NCBI GenBank assembly: GCA_030428835.1
Contig: JAUIEP010000001.1
Coordinates: forward strand, 62,001 to 126,000
Source: Gammaproteobacteria bacterium
GTDB lineage: Bacteria > Pseudomonadota > Gammaproteobacteria > Pseudomonadales > Halieaceae
Length of the DNA: 64,000 nucleotides
Reading direction: 5' to 3'
The translations under genes and the position numbers were made by a program. Positions 18,887-27,592 of the stretch are shown one piece after another. The notes below the pieces were generated by a model. That model was not told the origin of the DNA, made no database searches, and saw only the letters and a list, made by a program, of their open reading frames with translations. Positions within the stretch are counted from its first letter, which is position 1. Each line of letters starts with the position of its first letter.

Positions 18887-19879
18887 TCAGCTATTTACGC
18901 ATACAGGTCCTCCGCAGCCGTTGATGACGCAGGCATCCCCACAGCCGTCTTCATCGCTATCTTCTTGCTGCGGATTCGCGATTCTACGGCAGTTGTCATA
19001 ATCGTCCTCCCAGCCATCATTATCATCGTCAGAATCGCAAGCGTCTCCGCCATCATCGGCCCCATCAGTATTGACTTGATCAGGATTGGCGAGCAGTGGA
19101 CAGTTATCTGTTTCATCAGGCACGCCATCACTGTCTACGTCCCCGACTTCGGGATCTTCGTTTCCTGTATCTAACTGATCAACGATTTCTATGGATGAGT
19201 AGCTTCCCTCAGAATTGCCGAAGTCTCCGTCGAAGGCCTTCATTTCCATGGTGATGAAAGCTGAACCCGATTTGGAATTCTCAGAGTAGACACAGTTAAC
19301 ATGCACGACTTGGCCAGGAAGAGTCACATCAAAAGGACCTGGTGACGAGGTCTCGAAATTGATGTCCTCAAGTACTGGTTGAGGCGGGTTGTAGCAGCCT
19401 GACTGATGCACTTGGGTTTTCACATAAAGTGAGACCCATCCGCCTGTAGACACGTTCCCTCTGATACGTATTGGGGATCTCCTGTACGTGTGGAAGCCAT
19501 ATTCGGCCGCGTGGAATCTGTTCTCTCCATAGTAACGAGTCCGAGCGGCGCCCTCGAAGAGCGAATTGTCGGCATGTTGCGATACCGACGTTCCTGACCC
19601 GATGTAGATGACAAATTCATCCAAGGTCATGACGCGGCCTGAGGAAACGAAATGCAGTGATCGGCCGGTCGTCGAGCTTACTTCTTCATCAAGTACAGGG
19701 ACGATCTGCCCCTCAGTGTATGGGATATCGCGAACGATCGTATATGAAGCTGCAAGCTCGTCATCGTCATACTGTAGATTTATTTCATTGACGCCCCAGT
19801 ACCCGACAAATCCTGCATGGGAAACAGGGGGGCACGCCAAGCATAAGAAAATCATTGCCCTGAGGTATCGGATAGTCAT
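18887..19879 (-). CDS. Secreted protein with thrombospondin type-3 (calcium-binding) repeats
   Basis: Signal peptide, then DVDSDGVPDETDNCPLLANPDQVNTDGADDGGDACDSDDDNDGWEDDYDNCRRIANPQQEDSDEDGCGDAC. Confidence 0.85.
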   Translation of the reverse strand: MTIRYLRAMIFLCLACPPVSHAGFVGYWGVNEINLQYDDDELAASYTIVRDIPYTEGQIVPVLDEEVSSTTGRSLHFVSSGRVMTLDEFVIYIGSGTSVSQHADNSLFEGAARTRYYGENRFHAAEYGFHTYRRSPIRIRGNVSTGGWVSLYVKTQVHQSGCYNPPQPVLEDINFETSSPGPFDVTLPGQVVHVNCVYSENSKSGSAFITMEMKAFDGDFGNSEGSYSSIEIVDQLDTGNEDPEVGDVDSDGVPDETDNCPLLANPDQVNTDGADDGGDACDSDDDNDGWEDDYDNCRRIANPQQEDSDEDGCGDACVINGCGGPVCVNS

Positions 19880-20030
19880 GTGTAAGTCCTCCAAGGTAGC
19901 GGTGAAATCGCGCCTTCACCAAGCCCACGTCCGAAATATACGTTCGCTGTGAGTTGAAAGCAGGCATCGTAGCTAGTATAGCCATGGGGCTGGGTAGGCA
20001 ATCGGAGGGCAGGCTAATAGAAAATCGGGT

Positions 20031-20126
20031 GTGTGGGTTGGTGTGCCTGTAGACTGAAAGGCGGCAAATTAAAAGCCTTATATATCAACAGGGTACATTC
20101 GCAACATGGCGGAAGAGGTAGGAGTC
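20031..20126. repeat. Degenerate copy of the element's right end plus attL core
   Basis: GTGTGGGTTGGTGTG (20031), TTATATATCAA (20078), TGGCGGAAGAGGTAGGAGTC (20107-20126) match 30101, 30147 and 30176 with near-identical spacing (76/75 and 29/29 bp to core). Confidence 0.88.
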
Positions 20127-20251
20127 GAATAGCCCTGATTTTACTGACGATCTTCTGTCAGACAAACGCAAATAACACTATAAATACAGTACTTTTCACG
20201 CATTTCCGTTCCTAGCCGTTCCCGTGGTTTCTTGCCCTATCCCGTGATATT

Positions 20252-20273
20252 GTGTGGGTAGGCGTGTGGGTAG
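20252..20273. promoter_or_regulatory. Candidate integrase arm-type sites, left end (direct pair)
   Basis: GTGTGGGTAG at 20252-20261 and 20264-20273 (12-bp period). Confidence 0.6.
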
Positions 20274-20320
20274 AGTCGTGCTCTTACCGGGGCCGCAGGG
20301 GCCAGAATCGAACCCTGAGC

Positions 20321-20343
20321 CTACCCACACAAGCTACCCACAC
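20321..20343. promoter_or_regulatory. Candidate integrase arm-type sites, left end (inverted pair)
   Basis: CTACCCACAC at 20321-20330 and 20334-20343, reverse complement of GTGTGGGTAG; just upstream of int. Confidence 0.6.
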
Positions 20344-20360
20344 AGAGCAGGAAGCGCAAT

Positions 20361-21596
20361 ATGGCGAAGCATCTACTCAGTGCCGTGAAGGTGAAGAACG
20401 CGAAGGGTGCCAACAGTAAGGGCGGCAAAAAATATTGGGCTGATGGTGCGGGCTTGTTCTTGCAAGTCTCGCCTACCGGCTCTAAGTCGTGGGTATTCCG
20501 TCGCAGGCAATCAGACGGTAGAACCCCGGAGGTCGGACTAGGCAGTTATCCGTCGATTGGACTGGCGGAAGCCAGAGACCGTGCCGGGGATATTCTGGCA
20601 CTGGCGAGTGCTGGTGTGCCGGTGAAGGTCGCCCGTGACAAGGTGCTGGCGATTGAGTCCGCCGAGGTACACGAGGAACTAGAGCTACCCCCGCCCGGTA
20701 CGATGACGTTCGACAAGGCCGCCGAGGAATACGTGGCGACGAAAATCGAGCCGGAATCTCGGTCAGAGAAACACGTCAAGGAATCCCGCGCCAAGCTGGC
20801 GACGTATGCCTCCCCGGTGTTCGGCTCCCTGCCTGTCGAAGAGGTCGAGCTACAACACATACGGGCTGCACTCGAACCGATCTGGCTGACGAAAAACCCG
20901 AGTGCGGTCAAACTGCGCGGGCTGATAGAGCAGGTTATCGACTACGCCACGGTCATGGGGTACCGGAAGGGCGAGAACCCGGCCCGGTGGCGCGGTAATC
21001 TCAAGCACGTACTCGCCAGCCCTAGCAAGGTGATCGGCGTCAAGCATCTGCCCTCGCTCCACTATGACGCGATGGGCGAATTCATGGCGGCATTGAAAGG
21101 TAGGGAAGGGCATCGCGCCCGGTGCCTAGAGCTGACCATTTACACGGCGGTACGGAGCGGCGAGAGCAGGGGTGCCCGGTGGGCAGAGATCGACCTTGCC
21201 AAAAAACTGTGGGTCATTCCCGGCGACCGTATGAAGGCAGGGCGGGAGCATCGCGTTCCGTTGTCTGCGCAGGCCGTGAAAATTCTCAAAGGGCAGGAAG
21301 GGCACCACGAAGAATTTGTATTCCCCGGTGCGCGAGGTAACAGCTACTTGTCGAATATGGCGATGACCATGCTATTGCGCGATATGGGCCGGGCAGATAT
21401 CAGCGTTCACGGCTTTCGCTCCACCTTCCGAACATGGGCGGCAGAGACTACCGGGCATCCACACGATATTTGCGAAGCTGCGTTATCGCACGTTGTCGGT
21501 GATAAGACGGTAGCAGCGTATCAGCATTCCGACTTGCTAGAGCGACGACGCGAGCTAATGACCGATTGGGCGAAGTTCCTGACAGTGAGTAAGTAA
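20361..21596 (+). CDS. int: P4-type tyrosine integrase (DUF4102 N-terminus)
   Basis: GKKYWADGAGLFLQVSPTGSKSWVFRRRQ...VGLGSYPSIGLAEARDRA...; catalytic HGFRSTFRTWAAE and ALSHVVGDKTVAAYQHSD. Confidence 0.95.
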   Translation: MAKHLLSAVKVKNAKGANSKGGKKYWADGAGLFLQVSPTGSKSWVFRRRQSDGRTPEVGLGSYPSIGLAEARDRAGDILALASAGVPVKVARDKVLAIESAEVHEELELPPPGTMTFDKAAEEYVATKIEPESRSEKHVKESRAKLATYASPVFGSLPVEEVELQHIRAALEPIWLTKNPSAVKLRGLIEQVIDYATVMGYRKGENPARWRGNLKHVLASPSKVIGVKHLPSLHYDAMGEFMAALKGREGHRARCLELTIYTAVRSGESRGARWAEIDLAKKLWVIPGDRMKAGREHRVPLSAQAVKILKGQEGHHEEFVFPGARGNSYLSNMAMTMLLRDMGRADISVHGFRSTFRTWAAETTGHPHDICEAALSHVVGDKTVAAYQHSDLLERRRELMTDWAKFLTVSK

Positions 21597-21717
21597 CGTG
21601 TCCCGATCAATTAATTACGCCAGAATGTTCAACCCCTGGCCCTAATGGGCTTGCATGGGAAGGTGGGAAAGTCCCATAATCGAATGACCTGCTAGAGGCA
21701 GAGACAACGAGCCGAAA

Positions 21718-21774
21718 GGCTCCATATAGAGCACGGATGACACCACCAGTTCGCGTTCTTATGGAGCCTTTTTT
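21718..21774 (+). terminator. Terminator-like hairpin ending the int-alpA intergenic region
   Basis: GGCTCCATA (21718-21726) pairs with TATGGAGCC (21760-21768) followed by TTTTTT. Confidence 0.7.
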
Positions 21775-21816
21775 GTGCCCATCTGAAACGTGAACCCGAG
21801 ATTCAGGGTTCATGCA

Positions 21817-22125
21817 ATGACAGCATCACTACACGGCGACCAGATTCGCCAGATCGTTCAACACCACCTCGGCCCCACTGAAGTCGGTTCCGATGTTCAG
21901 ACAGAACTGACGCGGGATATTGGTGTGTTGTTCAGCACGTCCTACCCCGACCGCATCCTACGTCGCCCGGAAGTCGAGCAGATGACCGGACTATCCCGCT
22001 CAGAAATTTACCGTCGAATTGCATTAGGCGTATTCCCGAAAGCGCGAAAACTCGGCTCGAATGCCGTGGGCTGGCTGCTGAGTGAGATTCAAGCGTACAT
22101 CGCTGGGCTGGAAGTAGCGGCATAA
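21817..22125 (+). CDS. AlpA-family excisionase/transcriptional regulator
   Basis: YPDRILRRPEVEQMTGLSRSEIYRRIALGVFPKARKLGSNAVGWLLSEIQAYIAG. Confidence 0.88.
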   Translation: MTASLHGDQIRQIVQHHLGPTEVGSDVQTELTRDIGVLFSTSYPDRILRRPEVEQMTGLSRSEIYRRIALGVFPKARKLGSNAVGWLLSEIQAYIAGLEVAA

Positions 22126-22294
22126 AAAAAGGCCGCAGCGAGGGGTGAACACGATGCGACCTTCAAAAATGAAGTGGAGACTTCATGCATCAACCAGAGG
22201 TCGGCTAACCACCGGGAGTGCTGCGCACAGTTTACCAGCACTCCCACCAAAACACTATTTTTCAAGGCCCAAACGAGGGCCGGGAGTTGTTGGA

Positions 22295-23164
22295 ATGAGC
22301 TTAGAGGCTTACCAGTACATTGAAAATCAGAGCAACAACGTTACTGACCGGCAATACAGAGTGCTGTCTGCGTTGGCAGGTTTCGCCAACAAAGACGGTG
22401 AGTGTTTCCCGAGTATTCAGCGGATTGCGGAACGTGCAGGGAAGCACCGACGAACGGTAGAGAGAATCTTAAGCGAACTGGAGGCTAAGGGCATGGTAAC
22501 GATTGTGCGTAGACGGTGGGACGATTCAGGCAAACAGCGGACGAGTGTGTATGTCCTACCGGTCAAACCAAAGAGCGGAGCGGCGGTTTCACCGGGCGGC
22601 GGTTCCGTCCATAGCGGAGCGGCGGTTCTGTCCAAAAGCGGAGCGGCGATACTGCCGCTCGAAGAATCTGTCACCTATGAATCAGTCACTAAAGAATCAT
22701 TAGACGGACCAATAGAGGTAGAGGGTGCGCAAGAAATCTGCGCACCGGGAATACAAGGGGAATTCTCTGAACAACCGGGCAAGAAGGAAAAGACACCAGA
22801 AGAGAAGATGAGTGCTTTTCCAGTCACTCAGAAATTTCTACACAGCATCAATACGAAAACGAAGAACGATGCAAAAGCGAAGGTCTGTTTCTGGTTCGAG
22901 CTATTGAGAAAGTATCACCCGAAGGCAAAGACGAAAGGGAAGCTGAGTCCGTGGAATCTCGATAGGTTGTACACGGTGTTCAAGTACTTCGATAAACCGA
23001 TACACGCGAAGGTTGTTCTTGAATGGACTGCACAGCACTGGGAGGAAATCACTGGTGGAGAATATGAGCCACCTAAATCGCCGTCGCTGAAATGGATACA
23101 CGAGCATCTAGAGGATTGTGTTAGTTACTTCAATTCAACTGCACCCGTGGAGCTAAAAAAATGA
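22295..23164 (+). CDS. HTH replication-initiator-like protein
   Basis: NNVTDRQYRVLSALAGFANKDGECFPSIQRIAERAGKHRRTVERILSELEAKGMVTIVRRR (winged HTH_36-like); low-complexity linker over iteron-like repeats. Confidence 0.65.
   Translation: MSLEAYQYIENQSNNVTDRQYRVLSALAGFANKDGECFPSIQRIAERAGKHRRTVERILSELEAKGMVTIVRRRWDDSGKQRTSVYVLPVKPKSGAAVSPGGGSVHSGAAVLSKSGAAILPLEESVTYESVTKESLDGPIEVEGAQEICAPGIQGEFSEQPGKKEKTPEEKMSAFPVTQKFLHSINTKTKNDAKAKVCFWFELLRKYHPKAKTKGKLSPWNLDRLYTVFKYFDKPIHAKVVLEWTAQHWEEITGGEYEPPKSPSLKWIHEHLEDCVSYFNSTAPVELKK
22578..22650. repeat. Iteron-like repeats GAGCGGCGGTT inside the rep-like gene
   Basis: GAGCGGCGGTT 22578-22588, GGGCGGCGGTT 22594-22604, GAGCGGCGGTT 22617-22627, GAGCGGCGAT 22641-22650. 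Confidence 0.7.
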
Positions 23165-23394
23165 GTGATACAGCCACACGAGACTTTGAAGGTTATAGAG
23201 TTGGCGGGATGGTCACGCTACGTCAAATCCGCTGGTATCAGAATCAATTCCGCAAGCACTTGCGAGAGCAGGAACGGCGCGGCGGTATTCGTGGGGCACG
23301 GCGTAAAGCGTTCGGGAAGATGCAACCTGTTCTCTCTCGGAAGCCAGCGAAACAGTGCTATCAGATCATGCAGGCGCTGGAACTCGTGCAGTGA
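23161..23394 (+). CDS. Small hypothetical satellite protein
   Basis: 77 aa, ATGA overlap with upstream gene, basic (RQIRWYQNQFRKHLREQERRGGIRGARRK). Confidence 0.6.
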   Translation: MSDTATRDFEGYRVGGMVTLRQIRWYQNQFRKHLREQERRGGIRGARRKAFGKMQPVLSRKPAKQCYQIMQALELVQ

Positions 23395-23443
23395 CATTAA
23401 TTGCACCCAACACAGTTTTTACACAACAACAGGGGATTATCAG

Positions 23444-23941
23444 ATGGGCAAGTTAGTGAACACGGTAGAACTGGCAGCGATGTTGAGCTTGCATCGGTAC
23501 ACGGTGGGGAAGTTGTTCAAAGCCAGTTTCAAAACACACTCACGGGTCAGACACCATCCGTACAAGCTGTATGACGTTGATCTAGTAGCAGCACAGATCA
23601 GTAAAGCCAGTGGGCACGAGATTACAGCCGATGAACTCCCCGACCTTATCCGGTTGCGTGAGGCAAGGGCGTACCTTGCCGCACAGGATAAGCCGCGCAG
23701 TGTCACAAGCTGGGACTACTGGCACAGGACGAATGTCGGCCCGCGCCGTTTCAAAGTGGGCTGTTTCCGGTACTACCTGCGCCACGAGGTAGAGCAGTGG
23801 GCGGAGTCGCTGCCCGTTGACCATCCCAATGGATTCCAGGCGGGCCAGCCGCCCGAGACCAAGCGCGCTAATGGTCCCAATGGCTGCCCGGCTGGCTCCA
23901 CAGGGGGCGCGGGGGTGAGTCTTGCAGCCACAAATAGCTGA
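23444..23941 (+). CDS. DNA-binding protein, candidate terminase small subunit
   Basis: MGKLVNTVELAAMLSLHRYTVGKLFKASFKTHSRVRHHPYKLYDVDLVAAQ: HTH resembling Nu1/excisionase folds; overlaps the terL start. Confidence 0.5.
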   Translation: MGKLVNTVELAAMLSLHRYTVGKLFKASFKTHSRVRHHPYKLYDVDLVAAQISKASGHEITADELPDLIRLREARAYLAAQDKPRSVTSWDYWHRTNVGPRRFKVGCFRYYLRHEVEQWAESLPVDHPNGFQAGQPPETKRANGPNGCPAGSTGGAGVSLAATNS

Positions 23942-25424
23942 TGCCCTGCTGGCCTATCTGGCGGGCCGTACGGTCACAGAGGGGCCTCTGAGCGGCCAGA
24001 AATTCACGGTACTGCCGTGGCAAGAGACGTTTATTCGTAATGCCTTCCTCGCTGCGGTGTTCTGTGCAGCCCTGTCAGTATCGAGGGCGGCAGGTAAGAC
24101 AACCCTCACGGCCCTGATTGCGGGCGCTTTTCTCAATGGGCCTCTGCGGGTAGAGCGTGGGCAGGTCATCATTGTGGCGTCATCCTTCGGACAGGCGAAA
24201 ATTCCCTTTCGTCACGTCCTAGCTGATCTGGGCCTAACTGCCCCGACCCCTGCGCAGCGGAAGATATGGCGGGTACAGGACAGCGCGAACACTGCCACGA
24301 TTGAACACAAGCCAACTGGGGCCATGCTGAAATGTATCGGCTCCGACCCCAAGCGGGCGCATGGTCTCGCGCCTTCCCTCATTCTCGCGGATGAACCTCC
24401 CCAATGGCCTGCGGCGACCGCTGAGGCGATGGTGGCCGCATTGCAGACCAGCATGGGGAAACAGGTAGGGTCAAAGCTGCTATTTCTGGGCACTCGCCCT
24501 GCGACGGAAGATCACTTTTTTCAGCGGATGCTAGACGGTGGCGCGGATTACGCACAGACGCATTGCGCGGGGCCTGATGATGACCCGCTAGACCCGGAGA
24601 CGTGGGCTAAGGCGAACCCCAGCCTAGCGCATATCCCGACACTGAGAGCCTTGTACGAGACAGAGGCGAAGGCAGCGGCAAAGGATGCGGCAGCAATGGC
24701 CAGCTTCCGTGCCCTGCGACTGAATCAGGGCGTTGCCGATGTGGTGGAGAACGTCTTAATTGGCGTATCCGCATGGCAAGGCTGCGAGGTAGACATTCTC
24801 CCTGCCAACACGGGTGCTCCGATTCTGGGCGTTGATCTGGGCACCACGGCGAGCGCGAGCGGCTTTGCAGCCTACTGGCCCAATGGCAGGGTAGAGGGTC
24901 ACATGGCGTTCGGAGATGACCCCAGCCTAGAGGAAAGGGCGCGGGCCGATCACGCGGGCAATACCTATCTGCGAATGTACGAGGAAGGCGGTATCAAGCT
25001 GCACTCCGGCTGCGTCCCCGATGTTTCCCTAATGCTGGCGGAAGCCTTTGAAGTGTACGGAACCCCGCGCCTGATTGTCTGCGACCGCTGGCGGCTGGGT
25101 GAACTGACAGACGCACTGCGCAAGCTGGGGGCGAATATTCCCATCCTGACCCGTGGGCAAGGCTTCCGCGACGGTGCGGAAGATGTGCGGCAATTCCGTA
25201 AGGCCGTGCTGTCCGGCAATGTGCATGTAAAACGCTGCCTCACTTGGCGGGTGACTATGGCGGGTAGTCGCGTGGAAACAGACGCGGCAGGCAATGCCAA
25301 GCTATCGAAGAAATCCCAAAAGGCCCGCGACGATCTGGCAGCGGCTGCAATCATTGCGATTGCCGAAGGCTACAGACAAGCGAACAAGCCAGAATCGAAG
25401 GCTCCCAAATATGCGTGGGCGTAG
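23922..25424 (+). CDS. Phage terminase large subunit
   Basis: YLAGRTVTEGPLSGQKFTVLPWQETFIRNAF...LSVSRAAGKTTLTALIAGAFL (Walker A-like), SLILADEPPQW (Walker B-like), GVDLGTTASASGFAAYWPNG (nuclease domain). Confidence 0.9.
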   Translation: MQPQIADALLAYLAGRTVTEGPLSGQKFTVLPWQETFIRNAFLAAVFCAALSVSRAAGKTTLTALIAGAFLNGPLRVERGQVIIVASSFGQAKIPFRHVLADLGLTAPTPAQRKIWRVQDSANTATIEHKPTGAMLKCIGSDPKRAHGLAPSLILADEPPQWPAATAEAMVAALQTSMGKQVGSKLLFLGTRPATEDHFFQRMLDGGADYAQTHCAGPDDDPLDPETWAKANPSLAHIPTLRALYETEAKAAAKDAAAMASFRALRLNQGVADVVENVLIGVSAWQGCEVDILPANTGAPILGVDLGTTASASGFAAYWPNGRVEGHMAFGDDPSLEERARADHAGNTYLRMYEEGGIKLHSGCVPDVSLMLAEAFEVYGTPRLIVCDRWRLGELTDALRKLGANIPILTRGQGFRDGAEDVRQFRKAVLSGNVHVKRCLTWRVTMAGSRVETDAAGNAKLSKKSQKARDDLAAAAIIAIAEGYRQANKPESKAPKYAWA

Positions 25425-25713
25425 ATTCCCGCGCACTGCTGAACACATCTACCGCAGTAAGCGGTGGAAAAGCCTCCGCTGGGAAGTTCTAAAACGGGAT
25501 AACTTCCAGTGCGTGCAGTGCGGAACTAAACGTTATCTACAGGTAGATCACATTATTCCGTTGCGGGACGGTGTAAGCGAGTTTGAATGTTTTACCATGA
25601 GTCGGCTCCAGACGCTTTGCCGTGCCTGTCATGGCAAAAAAACACGGACGGAAGTGCATGGGCCTTTAAGCCCGGAGCGCGAAGCGTGGCGAGAACTAGT
25701 GCTAAAAACGTGA
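25411..25713 (+). CDS. HNH endonuclease (packaging-associated)
   Basis: FPRTAEHIYRSKRWKSLRWEVLKRDNFQCVQCGTKRYLQVDHIIPLRDG...LQTLCRACHGKKT. Confidence 0.9.
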   Translation: MRGRRFPRTAEHIYRSKRWKSLRWEVLKRDNFQCVQCGTKRYLQVDHIIPLRDGVSEFECFTMSRLQTLCRACHGKKTRTEVHGPLSPEREAWRELVLKT

Positions 25714-25724
25714 GGACGTGTGAC

Positions 25725-26981
25725 ATGCTGGAAAGTACCAAGATTGAACTGCGTATGCGGGAGATTGGCCCGCGTCTAGATGAACTACATGTGATCGAGA
25801 ATCCCAGCGATGACGAGATCACAGAAATGCGCTCACTGAATAAGGAGTTTCGTACCCTTGAGACGCGCATTTCATCTGCAAAAATTTCCGAGGCACGAGA
25901 GCGCGAGGAAGCCAAGGACGAGCTAGAGACTCGCAGCGAAAAGGAATACGCGGAGCTGCTGGCCGGTTTCGAGTTGCGCCAGATCGCGGCGGCGCTCGAT
26001 GACGGCTCCCAACTGAGCGGCCAGACGCTGGAAGTGGTGCAGGAAATGCGGAACCAGGGCAGCTATCAGGGCTTGCCCGTGCCGTTGGAAGCACTCGAAG
26101 TGCGGGCCGGTGAAACCGTGGCCAGTGGTACCCCTGACCCGGTACAGACACGCCCGATCATCGACCGGCTGTTTCCTTCCTCGGTCGCTGCCCGTATGGG
26201 CGGGAGCCTTATCAACATCACCAGCGGCGAGGTTGAATGGCCTGTAGCAACCGCTGGCGCCGTTGTGGGCTGGGGTGATGGTGAACTGGCGAACGTGGGG
26301 GCATCTACCCAATACACCACGGTAGACAAGTCCCTTGCCCCTGACTATCACATGGGCGCACAGATGACCCTGAGCCGGAAGGCGCTCAAGCAATCCGGCA
26401 AGGCGGTAGAGCAAGCCGTGCGCCGTGATCTGAATTCAGCAATGTCTGCCGAACTTGACCGCGTGGCGTTTCTCGGTGCCGGTGCCAGTGGTGAACCGCT
26501 GGGGCTTGTGACTGGTGTCGGTACCTACGGATTTGACGTTAACGACATTGGCGCGGCTGCAAGCTATGCCGCCTTCCGTGCGGCGGCGGTGGAATTCCTG
26601 ACCCGGAATGCCGCGACCACGTTCAAGGATATTCGCCTGCTACTGCGGCATGAAATCCTGAATACGCTGGACAGCACCATTTTTGAGACTGGCAGCGCGA
26701 CTACGGAATGGGATTTTGTGGTGTCGCGTTTCGGCTCTGTTATCAGTACAGGCAATGCGCTGTCCGCACCTACCGGCTCCCCGGCAGAATCCACGGCGGT
26801 AATGACTACCAGCGTGGGCGGTGTGCCGCCGTTCTTCATGGGCATTTGGGGCGGTGTCGATCTGATACGCGACCCCTACACGAAGGCCGCGAGCGGACAG
26901 CTAATCTTGACCGGACTGGTAACGGCAGACGTGACGTGCTCCCGTGCCGCGCAAGTGGGCATCATTACCGGATTGCAGTAA
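25725..26981 (+). CDS. HK97-family major capsid protein with N-terminal scaffold-like region
   Basis: Coiled-coil N-terminus (RLDELHVIENPSDDEITEMRSLNKEFRTLETRISSAK...) then PIIDRLFPSSVAARMG...SAELDRVAFLGAGASGEPLGLV... Confidence 0.9.
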   Translation: MLESTKIELRMREIGPRLDELHVIENPSDDEITEMRSLNKEFRTLETRISSAKISEAREREEAKDELETRSEKEYAELLAGFELRQIAAALDDGSQLSGQTLEVVQEMRNQGSYQGLPVPLEALEVRAGETVASGTPDPVQTRPIIDRLFPSSVAARMGGSLINITSGEVEWPVATAGAVVGWGDGELANVGASTQYTTVDKSLAPDYHMGAQMTLSRKALKQSGKAVEQAVRRDLNSAMSAELDRVAFLGAGASGEPLGLVTGVGTYGFDVNDIGAAASYAAFRAAAVEFLTRNAATTFKDIRLLLRHEILNTLDSTIFETGSATTEWDFVVSRFGSVISTGNALSAPTGSPAESTAVMTTSVGGVPPFFMGIWGGVDLIRDPYTKAASGQLILTGLVTADVTCSRAAQVGIITGLQ

Positions 26982-27592
26982 TGCTCTACGGGTACGCGGA
27001 GGGCGCGTTAGAAGTCCGGCGCGGTCGTGAGGGAGGCGCTACAGTTAGTGGGCGCTTCCCTTACAACTCACGCGCCACGCTGCACAGCGGTGGGAAGAAA
27101 AGCCGACCGCGTAAAGAGCAGTTCGCGCCCGGTGCTTTCACTTACTCGCTCGATGTGGGCGAGTTGGATATTCACTTCCTGTCTGGCCATGACTTCAGTA
27201 AGGCGCTGGCGTCCCGTGACGCTGGCTCCCTGATTTTGAGGGACACGCCCGAAGCCCTGACCTTTGAGGCGCGGCTGTCTGCCGATGTGTTGGATACGAC
27301 ACACGGGCGGGATTTTATGGCGATGCTGTCCGCTGGTTTGGTGGGCGGTGTTTCTCCGGGCTTCCGTGTCGCGCCTGTAGACAACGCTGAATCGGTGGAG
27401 GAAGAAAACCCCGCCGAAGGCCGCGCGCTTATCAGGACGATCAGACAGGCCGTGCTGTATGAACTCTCGGCAGTAACCCGACCCGCCTACAGCGAGACAG
27501 ACATTCAATCACGGAACTGGGAATTACCCGGTGACATTAATTGCACTCGCGCAGTTAATTGCACTGCGCCCCGTTTTCGCTGGAGGCTGTGA
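26981..27592 (+). CDS. HK97-family prohead protease
   Basis: SGRFPYNSRATLHSGGKKSRPRKEQFAPGAFTYSLD...HDFSKALASRDAGSLILRDTPEALTFEARL...GLVGGVSPGF. Confidence 0.88.
   Translation: MLYGYAEGALEVRRGREGGATVSGRFPYNSRATLHSGGKKSRPRKEQFAPGAFTYSLDVGELDIHFLSGHDFSKALASRDAGSLILRDTPEALTFEARLSADVLDTTHGRDFMAMLSAGLVGGVSPGFRVAPVDNAESVEEENPAEGRALIRTIRQAVLYELSAVTRPAYSETDIQSRNWELPGDINCTRAVNCTAPRFRWRL

Noticed and set aside
18567-18887. 106-aa ORF between the PEP-CTERM-like and TSP3 genes
   Set aside because: Partly translated from the GGGATTAAA/CCCTTTATTT repeat (…FEIKGTEGLNFNPF…); no family recognised.
20303-20320. tRNA T-arm-like string AGAATCGAACCC upstream of int as a second tRNA fragment
   Set aside because: The reverse complement (GGGTTCGATTCT) lacks a proper 5-bp T-stem and acceptor end; only a superficial match.
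23165-23443. N-terminal extension of the candidate TerS ORF (GTG at 23165)
   Set aside because: Overlaps the 23161-23394 gene in another frame; ATG at 23444 follows AGGGGATTATCAG and starts a recognisable HTH protein.
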